Assembly: GCA_937891975.1 (NCBI GenBank)
Contig: CALAUA010000020.1
Coordinates: 1 to 20,413, forward strand
Source of the DNA: an uncultured Bacteroidales bacterium
GTDB lineage: Bacteria > Bacteroidota > Bacteroidia > Bacteroidales > Paludibacteraceae
DNA length: 20,413 nucleotides
Direction: 5' to 3'
Shown here: positions 8,483 to 16,141 of the stretch, in pieces
How positions within the stretch are numbered: position 1 is the first letter of the stretch
Layout: each line of letters opens with the position of its first letter
Notes under the pieces: model-generated
Database searches by the model: none
Seen by the model: the letters and a program-made list of their open reading frames with translations, nothing else
What the model was told of the DNA's origin: nothing
Translations under genes and position numbers: made by a program

Positions 8483-10276
8483 CTATTGTATGTTCACCTC
8501 TGGCATAAGTGCCATAATACGTGGTTTGGACGCAAACTCGCGCACTTGCATGATGAGTTGCTCCTCTGGCGTAGTGGTGTCAAACATCTTGAGCATCTCC
8601 TCGAATGGGTCTTTCTTTTCTGGATAGCTAACCAACTGATACTCACCCAACTGAGCCATTTCAACTGCTTTGTTGATTGCATCGTTGATATTACCCAAAC
8701 TATCCACTAAACCTATCTCTATGGCATCTTTGCCAAGCCATACTCTACCCTCGCCAATCTTCTTAATCTCATCTTGCGACATGTCACGACCGTCTGCACA
8801 ACGACGAGTAAAGAGGTCATAACCACGCTCTACCATGTTTTGCATGAGGGCTGTCTCTTGAGGATTCATGCCCCTATAGATAGCATTGACATTCAAGGCG
8901 GAATGTTTGTTGGTAGAAACGCCATCAATATCCAAACCCACTTTCTCGCGGAGTTTGTTGATATTAGGCACAGTACCGAAGATACCAATCGAACCAGTCA
9001 ATGTAGTTGGCTCAGCATAGATATAATCGGCGTTGCAAGAGATATAGTAGCCACCCGATGCGGCATAATCGCCCATAGAAACCACTACTGGAATACCCTT
9101 ATCTTGCAACATCTTCATCGCGTGCCAAATCTGCTCGCTCGCATCTGCACTACCACCAGGACTATTGACACGGAAAACTACTGCTTTTACATCGTCATCC
9201 TTATAAATCTTCTTGATGGTTTTCAATATCTTACCTTCCACAATACCTTCGGCACCTTCATCCGATATAGCACCTTCGGCATAAAGAACAACTACTTGGT
9301 CTTTCGCCTCTATCTTAGTACGCTCTACATTGGTCATCTTGCTAGTAGAGAGTTGCTTATAATCTTTGGTACCCGCATAGGTGCGCAAGATAGAATCCAT
9401 CTCTTGGATATACACCAATGAGTCCACAAAGTTGTATGCCAAGTATTTCTCTTGGGGTTGCAGCGACATGCACTCATCTGCATAGGTGTTCAATTGCTCC
9501 GTAGCGATTTGGCGACTTTGTCCGACTGCCGACTTCATCTCACTCCAGATACCACCCAGATATTGCTCAGTCTGTTTGCGGTCAGCATCGGACATTGATG
9601 TGCGGAAGTATGGTTCGACTGCTGATTTGAATGTGCCGACCTTGAGGATCTGCATCTCAATACCAATCTTCTCAAACAAACGAGTATAGTACTCTTTTTG
9701 TGCGGTCAAGCCGTCCCATGCCAACGCACCCACTGGATTGAAGAATATCTTATCTGCCACCGAAGCAATATAGTAGTTTGTCTGAGAATACGAATCAGCA
9801 TACGCAATCACAAACTTGCCTGACTGCTTGAAATCTAACAACGCATCGCGAAGTGCCTTAGCCGAAGCAGGACCGGCAGAAAGCATACCACCTTTTAGAT
9901 AAATACCCAAAATCTTGTCGTTGTCTTTCGCTAGAGCGATATTGCTGAGCAAATCACTTAATCCCACTGTTGTTGTGGATTGACCATACATCTCTGCAAA
10001 GAGCGCATCAAAAGGATTCTCCTCGCCTGCTTGCTCCACCAACGTTCCTTTCAAATCAATACGATAAATGGTGTTTTCTTCCAACTCCGTTTTTGGCGTG
10101 GACATCATGTCACCCATCATCAAACCGAATAGGAAACATATTCCAAAATAGACTGCGATACCAACAAGGGTTTTGCCCAAGCACCCCATTTTCTTACGAG
10201 GTTTTGGAGTAGTTGGCATGGTTTGCGTTTGTTGTACTTGTTGAGGTTCTTCCTCATGAACTACTTTAATTTTCAT
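8483..10276 (-). CDS. sppA: Signal peptide peptidase SppA, 67K (long) type
   Basis: SppA is an inner-membrane serine protease that cleaves signal peptides left after secretion. At 597 residues this is the long form with two S49-type domains in tandem, as in E. coli. A cytoplasmic tail rich in Q, T and P precedes one membrane helix at about 33-55. The amino-terminal half supplies the general-base lysine, Lys217 in GTFKSAVEPYF. The carboxy-terminal half supplies the nucleophile Ser407 in GDYAASGGYY, preceded by NSPGGSADAS and followed by TTLTGSIGIFG. Both catalytic residues sit in the expected motifs. Its ATG overlaps the rnhB stop in an ATGA junction, which implies translational coupling. lpxK follows after 17 nt. 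Confidence 0.96.
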   Translation of the reverse strand: MKIKVVHEEEPQQVQQTQTMPTTPKPRKKMGCLGKTLVGIAVYFGICFLFGLMMGDMMSTPKTELEENTIYRIDLKGTLVEQAGEENPFDALFAEMYGQSTTTVGLSDLLSNIALAKDNDKILGIYLKGGMLSAGPASAKALRDALLDFKQSGKFVIAYADSYSQTNYYIASVADKIFFNPVGALAWDGLTAQKEYYTRLFEKIGIEMQILKVGTFKSAVEPYFRTSMSDADRKQTEQYLGGIWSEMKSAVGQSRQIATEQLNTYADECMSLQPQEKYLAYNFVDSLVYIQEMDSILRTYAGTKDYKQLSTSKMTNVERTKIEAKDQVVVLYAEGAISDEGAEGIVEGKILKTIKKIYKDDDVKAVVFRVNSPGGSADASEQIWHAMKMLQDKGIPVVVSMGDYAASGGYYISCNADYIYAEPTTLTGSIGIFGTVPNINKLREKVGLDIDGVSTNKHSALNVNAIYRGMNPQETALMQNMVERGYDLFTRRCADGRDMSQDEIKKIGEGRVWLGKDAIEIGLVDSLGNINDAINKAVEMAQLGEYQLVSYPEKKDPFEEMLKMFDTTTPEEQLIMQVREFASKPRIMALMPEVNIQ

Positions 10277-10896
10277 ACCTTATTTAATTTAAATGATTTT
10301 CTATGATATGGTGTTATACCATGTTGCTTAATGGCCTCGTAATGTGCTTTGGTGGGATATCCCATATTTGTATCCCAGTGATAGTGTGGATACTGCTCAT
10401 GCAAGTGAAGCATATATTCATCCCTATATGTTTTAGCCAACACACTCGCCGCCGCTATAGATAAGTATTTTCCATCTCCTTTTACTACAGTACGAGTAGG
10501 TATTTCCATTACTTGCCCCTCAGGGATATAGGGTTTCCACTTATTACCATCTACTATGATATGTTGCGGTACTATATTTAACTTATCCAAAGCTCGCTGC
10601 ATACCTATAATGGAAGCATTCAGTATATTTATTTGATCTATCTCTTCTGCTGTCACTTCAACTACAGCCCATGCTTGAGCATATTTCTCTATTAGCGGAC
10701 GCAGGTAATTGCGTTCTTTGCTTGTTAGTTGCTTTGAGTCATTCAGCATCTCTAGCCATGAACGATGTACTTCTTTCGCTAGTAGCGCAGCATCTAAAAC
10801 TACAGCAGCAGCAAACACGCTACCAGCCAATGGTCCACGACCTGCCTCATCGCATCCAGCTTCCACAACTCCCTTTATGCAATATGCTTGTAGCAT
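10273..10896 (-). CDS. rnhB: Ribonuclease HII
   Basis: RNase HII nicks the RNA strand of RNA:DNA hybrids and removes single misincorporated ribonucleotides. The 207-residue protein has normal length. The metal-binding carboxylates are visible as D16 and E17 in GCDEAGRGPLAG, D116 in IIVDGNKW and D141 in KGDGKYLSIAAASVLAK, which matches the family DEDD arrangement. The YHWDTNMGYPTKAHYEAI segment near the C-terminus is also characteristic. It begins 17 nt after tamL and its stop overlaps the sppA start by 4 nt. It is probably a housekeeping passenger in an envelope operon. Confidence 0.97.
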   Translation of the reverse strand: MLQAYCIKGVVEAGCDEAGRGPLAGSVFAAAVVLDAALLAKEVHRSWLEMLNDSKQLTSKERNYLRPLIEKYAQAWAVVEVTAEEIDQINILNASIIGMQRALDKLNIVPQHIIVDGNKWKPYIPEGQVMEIPTRTVVKGDGKYLSIAAASVLAKTYRDEYMLHLHEQYPHYHWDTNMGYPTKAHYEAIKQHGITPYHRKSFKLNKV

Positions 10897-10913
10897 GCGT
10901 TTCGCATTATAAA

Positions 10914-13190
10914 TTAGAACGGATAACCAATAGCAAAATGGAAAGTCATATCCTCTGCCCAGTTTAAGCCATTAGCTACGGTACGCCACTGAGAACCTGC
11001 TAGTGCGCCATACAAGCGACTTGGGTCGTATAACTTCACTCCAAAATCTATGCGGAAGATAAAGAACGAGAAGTCTAAACGCAATCCCACTCCATACGCT
11101 AACGCAATCTGTTTATAAAATTCATTCCACCGGAACATGCCATAAGGTTGCGCTTCGTAATCATATATAGTCCATATATTACCTGCATCTACAAACGCAG
11201 CCAGTTCTATAATAGACCATACTTTGGCTCGATACTCTATATTCAAATTCACACGAATATCACCCGATTGGTTGTTGAAGTCAATCAACTTCCCATTGCC
11301 CCGATAGCCACCTGGTCCCAAAGTGCGAGCAGACCAGCCACGAACGCTATTCGCTCCTCCTGCGAAATAACGTTTCTCAAAGGGTATCGTTTGTGAGTTG
11401 CCATACGGAATTGCTACACCCAAATCCGTATGGAATACCAATCGATGTTTTGGGTGAAGCATTTGGTTATATGTCACCGATACATCTGCCTTTGCAAATT
11501 GTGCAAATTGCGTATTAAATAATTCGTAGTTACCTGATTCTTGGTCTATATTAAAATGTAATGGTTTAGCAAGACCACGCAAGAGATTACCTGCCGTTTC
11601 CAAATTGTAGTATAGGTTCCAATACGAACGATGGGGTTGACGCGCGCGGAAAGATGTATAATTGCCAGAATATCCAAGTCCTACGATAAAGTGATTCTCA
11701 TAAGAATACTTCAATATGTTGGTTGACTGCAAAAACTGATCACGGAATGCATCGCTTATCCATGGTAAGTACACGTAACTAATATCTACAAAACGGAATT
11801 GGTGATTCAATCCTATATGCGGTTGTTTGAATGTATATTCCAGTCCTGCATTAAAAATTGAGCGTGTATATTCATCTGGACGATTTTGAAAGTTGTAGCC
11901 CAAATCTATGGCTATCGCAGATGGAAACTTTAATTCAGCAGAAACTTTTGCTTCTATGGCACGACCACCATTTTGTCTCCATTCATAACTGCCACGACCA
12001 TCTACAGACAATTCTTCAGCACCTCGAAATAGATTGCGATTCACATATCCAACTCCTGCTGCGATTCCCCAATCTCCAGCAGAATAAGTTCCCTCTATCT
12101 CTGCCGAAATGGTATTCAATTTCCCTCGCGAGAGCACAATATGACAATCTAGTTCATCGACCGAAATCTGTTCAAAACTGATATCTACATATTTTATCGG
12201 TGCCAATTGATTCAATCGTGCATACGTGCGCTCTACCAAGTTTTCGTTGTATCTATCACCTGGTTTTATTGGACAATTACGAATGAGCATCTTTTCACGT
12301 AATAATTGTTTACCCACCCAAGTGAACACATAGCCATCACGCGAAGATGCATACATTTCTTTATCTTCTGGCAAACGTGTAGGATCGTAATCTATATGAA
12401 AATGTACACGTGCAATTTTATAGACACGGAAGATATTCTCTTTCTCTTCATCTGAAAGCATCTGTATATAGTCTTGCAGTTCCATTTTGACATCTATTTG
12501 CTGCTTTCCTCGAGTACTATCTGCCTTATACTGCAACATCTCTTGATCAAAATAGAAATATCCTCTCCTACGCATTGTACTAGCAACACGTTGACGCTCT
12601 TGATTAAGTATATCTGCATCAAATTGCATACCGTTGTGCACCAACGTATAGCGCTGATTTTGAGCAACAGAAGATAACTCACTATTATCTAAACTAATCG
12701 AATAATTACGAATACTATATGGTTCATTTGTCGTAATATGGTAAGCCAAATTCACTTTGCGATCTTTCACCTGCATGGTAGTATCCACTATAGCACGAAA
12801 ATAACCTTTGTTATTCATAGCTCGCTTGAGTTGGGTACAACTAGCATCAACTAACTCTGGAGAGAAAATTACAGGTGCCTCGCCTATCTTTCGAGCATTT
12901 TTACTAGTCCATTTTGCAGTATCTAAAGACGCTGTATTATAGATTCCTAGTTGTAACTTCCAGAAACCTAATATTTCAGTATTCTCCTTTTGTTGTATAT
13001 ATTTTACTAAATCCACAGCAGGTACATCTTTATTATCTTCCACATGTACCTTCACATCATTCAGCAAATATTGACCTCGTGGTACGAACTTGGTCATATT
13101 ACAAGCACATAATATCACACCACAAAACAAACAAAATAGCCATTGCACTATCTTGCTTACTTTATTACTATTGCTTGTATAACATTGCAT
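10914..13190 (-). CDS. tamL: TamL-type Omp85 outer-membrane lipoprotein (BamA/TamA family)
   Basis: A 758-residue Omp85 protein with a lipoprotein signal. Hydrophobic residues 14-29 lead to lipobox LCAC with acylated Cys30. Lipidated TamA relatives are known in Bacteroidota as TamL, which pairs with TamB. POTRA-like repeats occupy about 40-360, including MNNKGYFRAIVDTTMQV, STMRRRGYFYFDQEML and PGDRYNENLVERTYARLNQL. The 16-strand-type barrel runs from about 360 to the end, with the Omp85 lid-lock motif at 611-619 (GGANSVRGW, R617) and a terminal Phe758 typical of barrel insertion signals. The proposed role is assembly of outer-membrane proteins or lipid passage between membranes. BamA itself is less likely because of the lipobox. 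tamB is not adjacent. It begins 5 nt after the FISUMP gene. Confidence 0.88.
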   Translation of the reverse strand: MQCYTSNSNKVSKIVQWLFCLFCGVILCACNMTKFVPRGQYLLNDVKVHVEDNKDVPAVDLVKYIQQKENTEILGFWKLQLGIYNTASLDTAKWTSKNARKIGEAPVIFSPELVDASCTQLKRAMNNKGYFRAIVDTTMQVKDRKVNLAYHITTNEPYSIRNYSISLDNSELSSVAQNQRYTLVHNGMQFDADILNQERQRVASTMRRRGYFYFDQEMLQYKADSTRGKQQIDVKMELQDYIQMLSDEEKENIFRVYKIARVHFHIDYDPTRLPEDKEMYASSRDGYVFTWVGKQLLREKMLIRNCPIKPGDRYNENLVERTYARLNQLAPIKYVDISFEQISVDELDCHIVLSRGKLNTISAEIEGTYSAGDWGIAAGVGYVNRNLFRGAEELSVDGRGSYEWRQNGGRAIEAKVSAELKFPSAIAIDLGYNFQNRPDEYTRSIFNAGLEYTFKQPHIGLNHQFRFVDISYVYLPWISDAFRDQFLQSTNILKYSYENHFIVGLGYSGNYTSFRARQPHRSYWNLYYNLETAGNLLRGLAKPLHFNIDQESGNYELFNTQFAQFAKADVSVTYNQMLHPKHRLVFHTDLGVAIPYGNSQTIPFEKRYFAGGANSVRGWSARTLGPGGYRGNGKLIDFNNQSGDIRVNLNIEYRAKVWSIIELAAFVDAGNIWTIYDYEAQPYGMFRWNEFYKQIALAYGVGLRLDFSFFIFRIDFGVKLYDPSRLYGALAGSQWRTVANGLNWAEDMTFHFAIGYPF

Positions 13191-13195
13191 ATGAT

Positions 13196-14371
13196 TTATG
13201 GTTTCACAGGACGTATAGACCGCCCATAATATCTATAATCATTGCTTCTACTTACACTATTTGCATTGAAGTGCACACCATATGCTTCTTCGGGATATTG
13301 CGTATTGACAGAACTTGACCAATAATAGCCGTCTGTTTTAGTAGAATATAATCTATCATTGTACATAAAACCAGCTGCAGGAAGAAATATACTTTTTCCT
13401 GTGATATTACTTATCACCTTATATCCCGCCACTCCATTCTTCTCCATCCAAACCCATGCACATTTTTCGCATAGTTCATTCATTTCTTGGGCTGTCGGCA
13501 TACGGCAGTTATCTTCTCTCTCCACGTAAACTACATCATCGGCATAATCAATGACTATCTTATTATCCACTTTTCCCGATCTGGTACGTGTACAGTATTT
13601 AGTCAATACACTCTTATCGCTATCATAATGTGCATATGTACTCCAGTTGTAGATATCCTTCGTATTTTTCTCTCCCCAAGCAAAATATGTGCCTAGTTCT
13701 TCTGGTTTGGTAGCTCCCACATTGCATGTTGCCCATTTGACACTCAATCCCATATCTACATATTCATATTCAATATCCTCTACAACTGGCTCTGGTGCCT
13801 GAATTGGTTGTTGAGATATTTGAGCATTTTGCGCCTTTTGGTCTTGCATATATTCTGTGAGTTCTGCCAAGAGTTGTTGTTTGAGCGCATCAAGATTTAC
13901 TGCTTCTGCAGACTGTGATTCTTCTTCAGCAGGAATATAATGTACTTTACCATAGTATACTTGATTGGAGTTTAAACGTGGTACATCAATAATCGTTTGT
14001 TTTTCGCACCCATTACCACACATAATCTCTACATGTCCTGCTCCAGATGGGATAAGAAATAAAATCTCATTTTCTATTTCTGTACTCTTATCTAGCACCA
14101 TTCGTTGCGTACCAAGATATAGTCCAATCTTTTCCATTGCAGCAAGCACCTCTTTTTCATTGCCTTCAAGCACAACTCTAATCACAGAGTATGGAAAAGT
14201 ATCATCCAACAGAGGTTTTTCCCATCTACCAAATTGATTCTTGTACATCGCAGTAACAGAAGAAGCAGGAATCAGCCGGAATGATTGTTTTACTTCAAGT
14301 GTCTGCCCCATCGTTGTAGAACTTAGCACCAATAATGCAAGTGTGATGAATAAAATACTTATTTTTTTCAT
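13196..14371 (-). CDS. Secreted FISUMP-domain protein with coiled-coil linker, first gene of envelope operon
   Basis: A 391-residue exported protein of unknown function. An upstream in-frame ATG at 14395 was rejected because it lies inside the -7 box; ATG at 14371 gives a clean signal peptide (MKKISILFITLALLVLSSTTMGQ). Residues about 27-146 form a beta-rich N-terminal region seen in some Bacteroidales surface proteins, with two close cysteines in MCGNGC (118 and 122). Residues 152-188 are a Gln/Glu/Ala-rich probable coiled coil, followed by a Pro-rich linker. Residues 202-391 are a FISUMP (Fibrobacter succinogenes major paralogous) type domain, recognised from VDMGLSVKWATCNVGATKPE, CRMPTAQEMNELCEKC, IFLPAAGFMY, GYYWSSS and YYGRSIRPVKP. 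No catalytic residues can be named; adhesion or a structural role is possible. tamL follows after 5 nt. Confidence 0.85.
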   Translation of the reverse strand: MKKISILFITLALLVLSSTTMGQTLEVKQSFRLIPASSVTAMYKNQFGRWEKPLLDDTFPYSVIRVVLEGNEKEVLAAMEKIGLYLGTQRMVLDKSTEIENEILFLIPSGAGHVEIMCGNGCEKQTIIDVPRLNSNQVYYGKVHYIPAEEESQSAEAVNLDALKQQLLAELTEYMQDQKAQNAQISQQPIQAPEPVVEDIEYEYVDMGLSVKWATCNVGATKPEELGTYFAWGEKNTKDIYNWSTYAHYDSDKSVLTKYCTRTRSGKVDNKIVIDYADDVVYVEREDNCRMPTAQEMNELCEKCAWVWMEKNGVAGYKVISNITGKSIFLPAAGFMYNDRLYSTKTDGYYWSSSVNTQYPEEAYGVHFNANSVSRSNDYRYYGRSIRPVKP

Positions 14372-14392
14372 AGTGAGCACATAATTAGCGCA

Positions 14393-14424
14393 CAAAGGTA
14401 CAAAAAAAAATGTATATAGACAAA
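14393..14424 (-). promoter_or_regulatory. Promoter of the FISUMP-tamL-rnhB-sppA-lpxK-msbA operon
   Basis: On the minus strand a TTTG -33 box (14424-14421) is followed by exactly 20 nt and then TACCTTTG (14400-14393). This is a full match to the Bacteroidota consensus. The spacer contains a run of nine T. Transcription should begin near 14386, giving a leader of about 15 nt to the ATG at 14371. Confidence 0.85.
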
Positions 14425-14449
14425 TAATAAAGCACTTTTTATTGAAAAA

Positions 14450-14466
14450 GATAGATTTTATCTATC
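14450..14466. repeat. Short perfect inverted repeat in the divergent control region
   Basis: GATAGAT-TTT-ATCTATC has a 7-bp arm on each side of a 3-nt centre. It lies about 25 bp upstream of the -33 box of the minus-strand operon. It could be a regulator-binding palindrome; nothing in the sequence says which regulator, and a short AT-rich palindrome could arise by chance. Confidence 0.45.
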
Positions 14467-14480
14467 CTACTACGCAAACT

Positions 14481-14535
14481 TCCCGTTATCATCCCATTAT
14501 AACTCCATTACCATTCTGTAGTTTCCCTATTGTTT
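14481..14535 (+). repeat. Degenerate 11-bp periodic pyrimidine-rich tract between divergent promoters
   Basis: Successive 11-mers TCCCGTTATCA, TCCCATTATAA, CTCCATTACCA, TTCTGTAGTTT and CCCTATTGTTT line up by column, with T/C-rich left halves. The first three are clearly related and the last two weakly so. The tract fills the centre of the 248-nt intergenic region. The period is close to one DNA helical turn. Function is unknown. Confidence 0.5.
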
Positions 14536-14558
14536 CCATTGCTTTTTTTGTTTGGTTT

Positions 14559-14590
14559 CTTGGTTTATTAAAAAAAAAATCGTACCTTTG
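14559..14590 (+). promoter_or_regulatory. Promoter of the RNA methyltransferase/GDPD operon
   Basis: CTTG (14559-14562) stands as the -33 box, close to the consensus TTTG. It is followed by 20 nt and TACCTTTG (14583-14590), a perfect -7 box. The spacer holds ten consecutive A (14570-14579). The predicted start near 14597 leaves a leader of roughly 23 nt before the ATG at 14620. Confidence 0.82.
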
Positions 14591-14619
14591 CAGCAAAAAT
14601 AAGTTTCAGTATCAATTAT

Positions 14620-15333
14620 ATGCACTTAAGTAAAGCGCAAATAAAATGGGTACGCAGCCTGCAACAAAAGAAAAACCGTGATGCAGAAGGCGTGTTCGTG
14701 GCAGAAGGCGAGAAATGCGTTAATGAGTTACGCGATGCCTTTGAGCTCGTATTGCTTGCCACAAACGATAATGCTACCTCTACCGAGATTCAGCAGATGT
14801 CATCGCTTCGTACGCCACAAGGGATGATTGGGGTGTTTAAGAGAGTTGAGAGAGGAGAGTTGAGAGTTGAGATGCCGAATTTGTTGCTAGCATTAGATGG
14901 TGTACAAGACCCTGGTAATTTAGGGACAATTATTCGCACTTGCGATTGGTTTGGCATACACGATATCCTATGTTCGCGCGATACAGCAGATTGTTATAAC
15001 CCCAAAGTAGTGCAAGCCACGATGGGGGCTTTGGCACGTGTGCGGGTACATTACGTAGACTTACCAGAAATACTTGCGGCATATAGAGATCAAGGTACCC
15101 CACTCTATGGCACATTACTAGAAGGAAGGAATATGTATGAGGCAGGTGCTATACCTAACAAAAAAGAGGGTGTGATAGTGATGGGTAATGAAGGCAAAGG
15201 CATATCCAAAGCAATACGTACATTGATTACACATCCCTTGCTGATTCCATCCTATCCCGTTGGTGAAGCTACTTCGGAAAGTTTGAATGTTGGTATTGCT
15301 ACGGCTATCGTATTAGCAGAGTTTAGAAGATAA
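14620..15333 (+). CDS. TrmH/SpoU-family RNA 2'-O-methyltransferase
   Basis: A 237-residue SPOUT methyltransferase that should use S-adenosylmethionine to methylate a ribose 2'-OH in rRNA or tRNA. Residues 1 to about 73 are the substrate-binding domain (EGVFVAEGEKCVNELRD). A short linker (75-84) is followed by the trefoil-knot catalytic domain. Its motif 1 is DGVQDPGNLGTIIRT (93-107, N100 and R106), motif 2 is MGNEGKGIS (E191), and motif 3 is SESLNVGIATAI (219-230, N223). Key residues are intact. It is most like the RlmB/TrmH group, but the exact target nucleotide cannot be read from the sequence. It starts the operon behind its own promoter and the first GDPD follows after 20 nt. In Bacteroidota such genes are often found beside tamL; here the FISUMP gene lies between them. 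Confidence 0.93.
   Translation: MHLSKAQIKWVRSLQQKKNRDAEGVFVAEGEKCVNELRDAFELVLLATNDNATSTEIQQMSSLRTPQGMIGVFKRVERGELRVEMPNLLLALDGVQDPGNLGTIIRTCDWFGIHDILCSRDTADCYNPKVVQATMGALARVRVHYVDLPEILAAYRDQGTPLYGTLLEGRNMYEAGAIPNKKEGVIVMGNEGKGISKAIRTLITHPLLIPSYPVGEATSESLNVGIATAIVLAEFRR
14842..14869 (+). repeat. In-frame 7-bp tandem repeat inside the methyltransferase linker
   Basis: Four consecutive 7-mers occur: AGAGTTG, AGAGAGG, AGAGTTG, AGAGTTG. They encode residues 75-84 (RVERGELRVE) exactly at the joint between the RNA-binding and SPOUT domains. Since 7 is not a multiple of 3, gain or loss of one unit would shift the frame, whereas three units (21 bp) would preserve it. Confidence 0.75.
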
Positions 15334-15353
15334 AAATAAAAACCATATACGCC

Positions 15354-16124
15354 ATGAAAACCAAAATTACATTATTGTGCCTCGTTTGCACAATCATTCA
15401 AGCATGCAACCAGCCTGTTACTTTTGTGGGACACCGCGGCAGTTTACTCGGAGTAGAGAACACCGAAGAAGCCTTCATCAATGGAGCTACACATTTCGGC
15501 TATCAAGGATTGGAATGCGACGTGAAAGTTACCGTAGATAGTCAACTAATTTGTTGGCATGACGACCACCTACAACGTGCAGGGATTGATAGCATGATGA
15601 TTCCTACAAGCAGTCTGGCAGAACTAGAGGCTATCACACTTGTACAAACACGTAGAGACACTACTTATACCGCCAAGATATGTACAGTGGATAGGTACTT
15701 AGAGATATGCAAAGAAAATAACGTATTCCCAGTGGTGGAACTGAAGTGGGGCATAGGATTGAACAACAATGACATGACACTCTTTCCCGCACTATACCAA
15801 TTGATAGAAAAGTATGGTTTGGTAGAAGAGAGTGTGATACTAACTTCTATGCAGCAATCTATCGAATATATTCGCACGAATTACCCTCAACTGACGTGTC
15901 AGTGGTTGCGTCACAACGTGCAAGAAGCAGATTATGCGTGGTGTAAGCAATGGAATGTCACTCTCAGTGTACCACATACAGCTGTCACAGAGGAAGTGAT
16001 AACACGTAGCCAAGAGATAGGCAAAGCAGTGGCCACATGGACAGTCAATGAAGTGAAAGACTATGAGCGCGTCAAAGCTTTAGGTTGCCAATATGTGACT
16101 ACCGATTATTTAGAAATACAATAA
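15354..16124 (+). CDS. Glycerophosphodiester phosphodiesterase, lipoprotein form
   Basis: A 256-residue GDPD-family enzyme expected to hydrolyse glycerophosphodiesters to glycerol 3-phosphate and an alcohol. The signal ends in lipobox IQAC with acylated Cys18. The +2 to +5 residues (NQPV) lack an acidic surface-export signal, so periplasmic anchoring is the better guess. Active-site residues are H27 in GHRGS, E54 and D56 in LECDVK, H69 in WHDD and E129 in VVELKW, all in the usual positions. ATW near residue 228 and TTDYLEI at the end match the family core. It lies 20 nt after the RNA methyltransferase gene and 17 nt before a longer paralogue, so a tandem duplication within one operon is likely. 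Substrate preference is unknown. Confidence 0.93.
   Translation: MKTKITLLCLVCTIIQACNQPVTFVGHRGSLLGVENTEEAFINGATHFGYQGLECDVKVTVDSQLICWHDDHLQRAGIDSMMIPTSSLAELEAITLVQTRRDTTYTAKICTVDRYLEICKENNVFPVVELKWGIGLNNNDMTLFPALYQLIEKYGLVEESVILTSMQQSIEYIRTNYPQLTCQWLRHNVQEADYAWCKQWNVTLSVPHTAVTEEVITRSQEIGKAVATWTVNEVKDYERVKALGCQYVTTDYLEIQ
15449..15472 (+). repeat. 24-bp identical segment shared by the two GDPD genes (copy 1)
   Basis: These 24 bases recur without change at 16237-16260. They encode the GVENTEEA segment just after the catalytic HRG. This is a remnant of the tandem duplication of the GDPD domain, or evidence of gene conversion. Confidence 0.9.
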
Positions 16125-16141
16125 CCATACAAAAGCATACC

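Noticed and set aside
8774..9421. A 215-codon open frame on the plus strand opposite sppA.
   Set aside because: It is antisense to a gene with every catalytic motif intact. Its translation is rich in His, Ile, Thr and Cys, has no recognisable domain and has no promoter box upstream.
12914..13318. A 134-codon plus-strand frame spanning the tamL/FISUMP junction.
   Set aside because: It is rich in Tyr, His and Ile, as expected from reverse-complement reading of coding DNA, and crosses two well-supported genes.
14372..14395. An in-frame ATG at 14395 that would lengthen the FISUMP protein by 8 residues (MCANYVLT).
   Set aside because: This ATG lies inside the -7 promoter box, so it would be upstream of the predicted transcript start. 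The downstream ATG gives a normal signal peptide.
16085..16141. An in-frame upstream ATG for the second GDPD gene.
   Set aside because: It would overlap the end of the first GDPD gene and place 19 polar residues before the hydrophobic signal core. ATG at 16142 mirrors the start of the paralogue.
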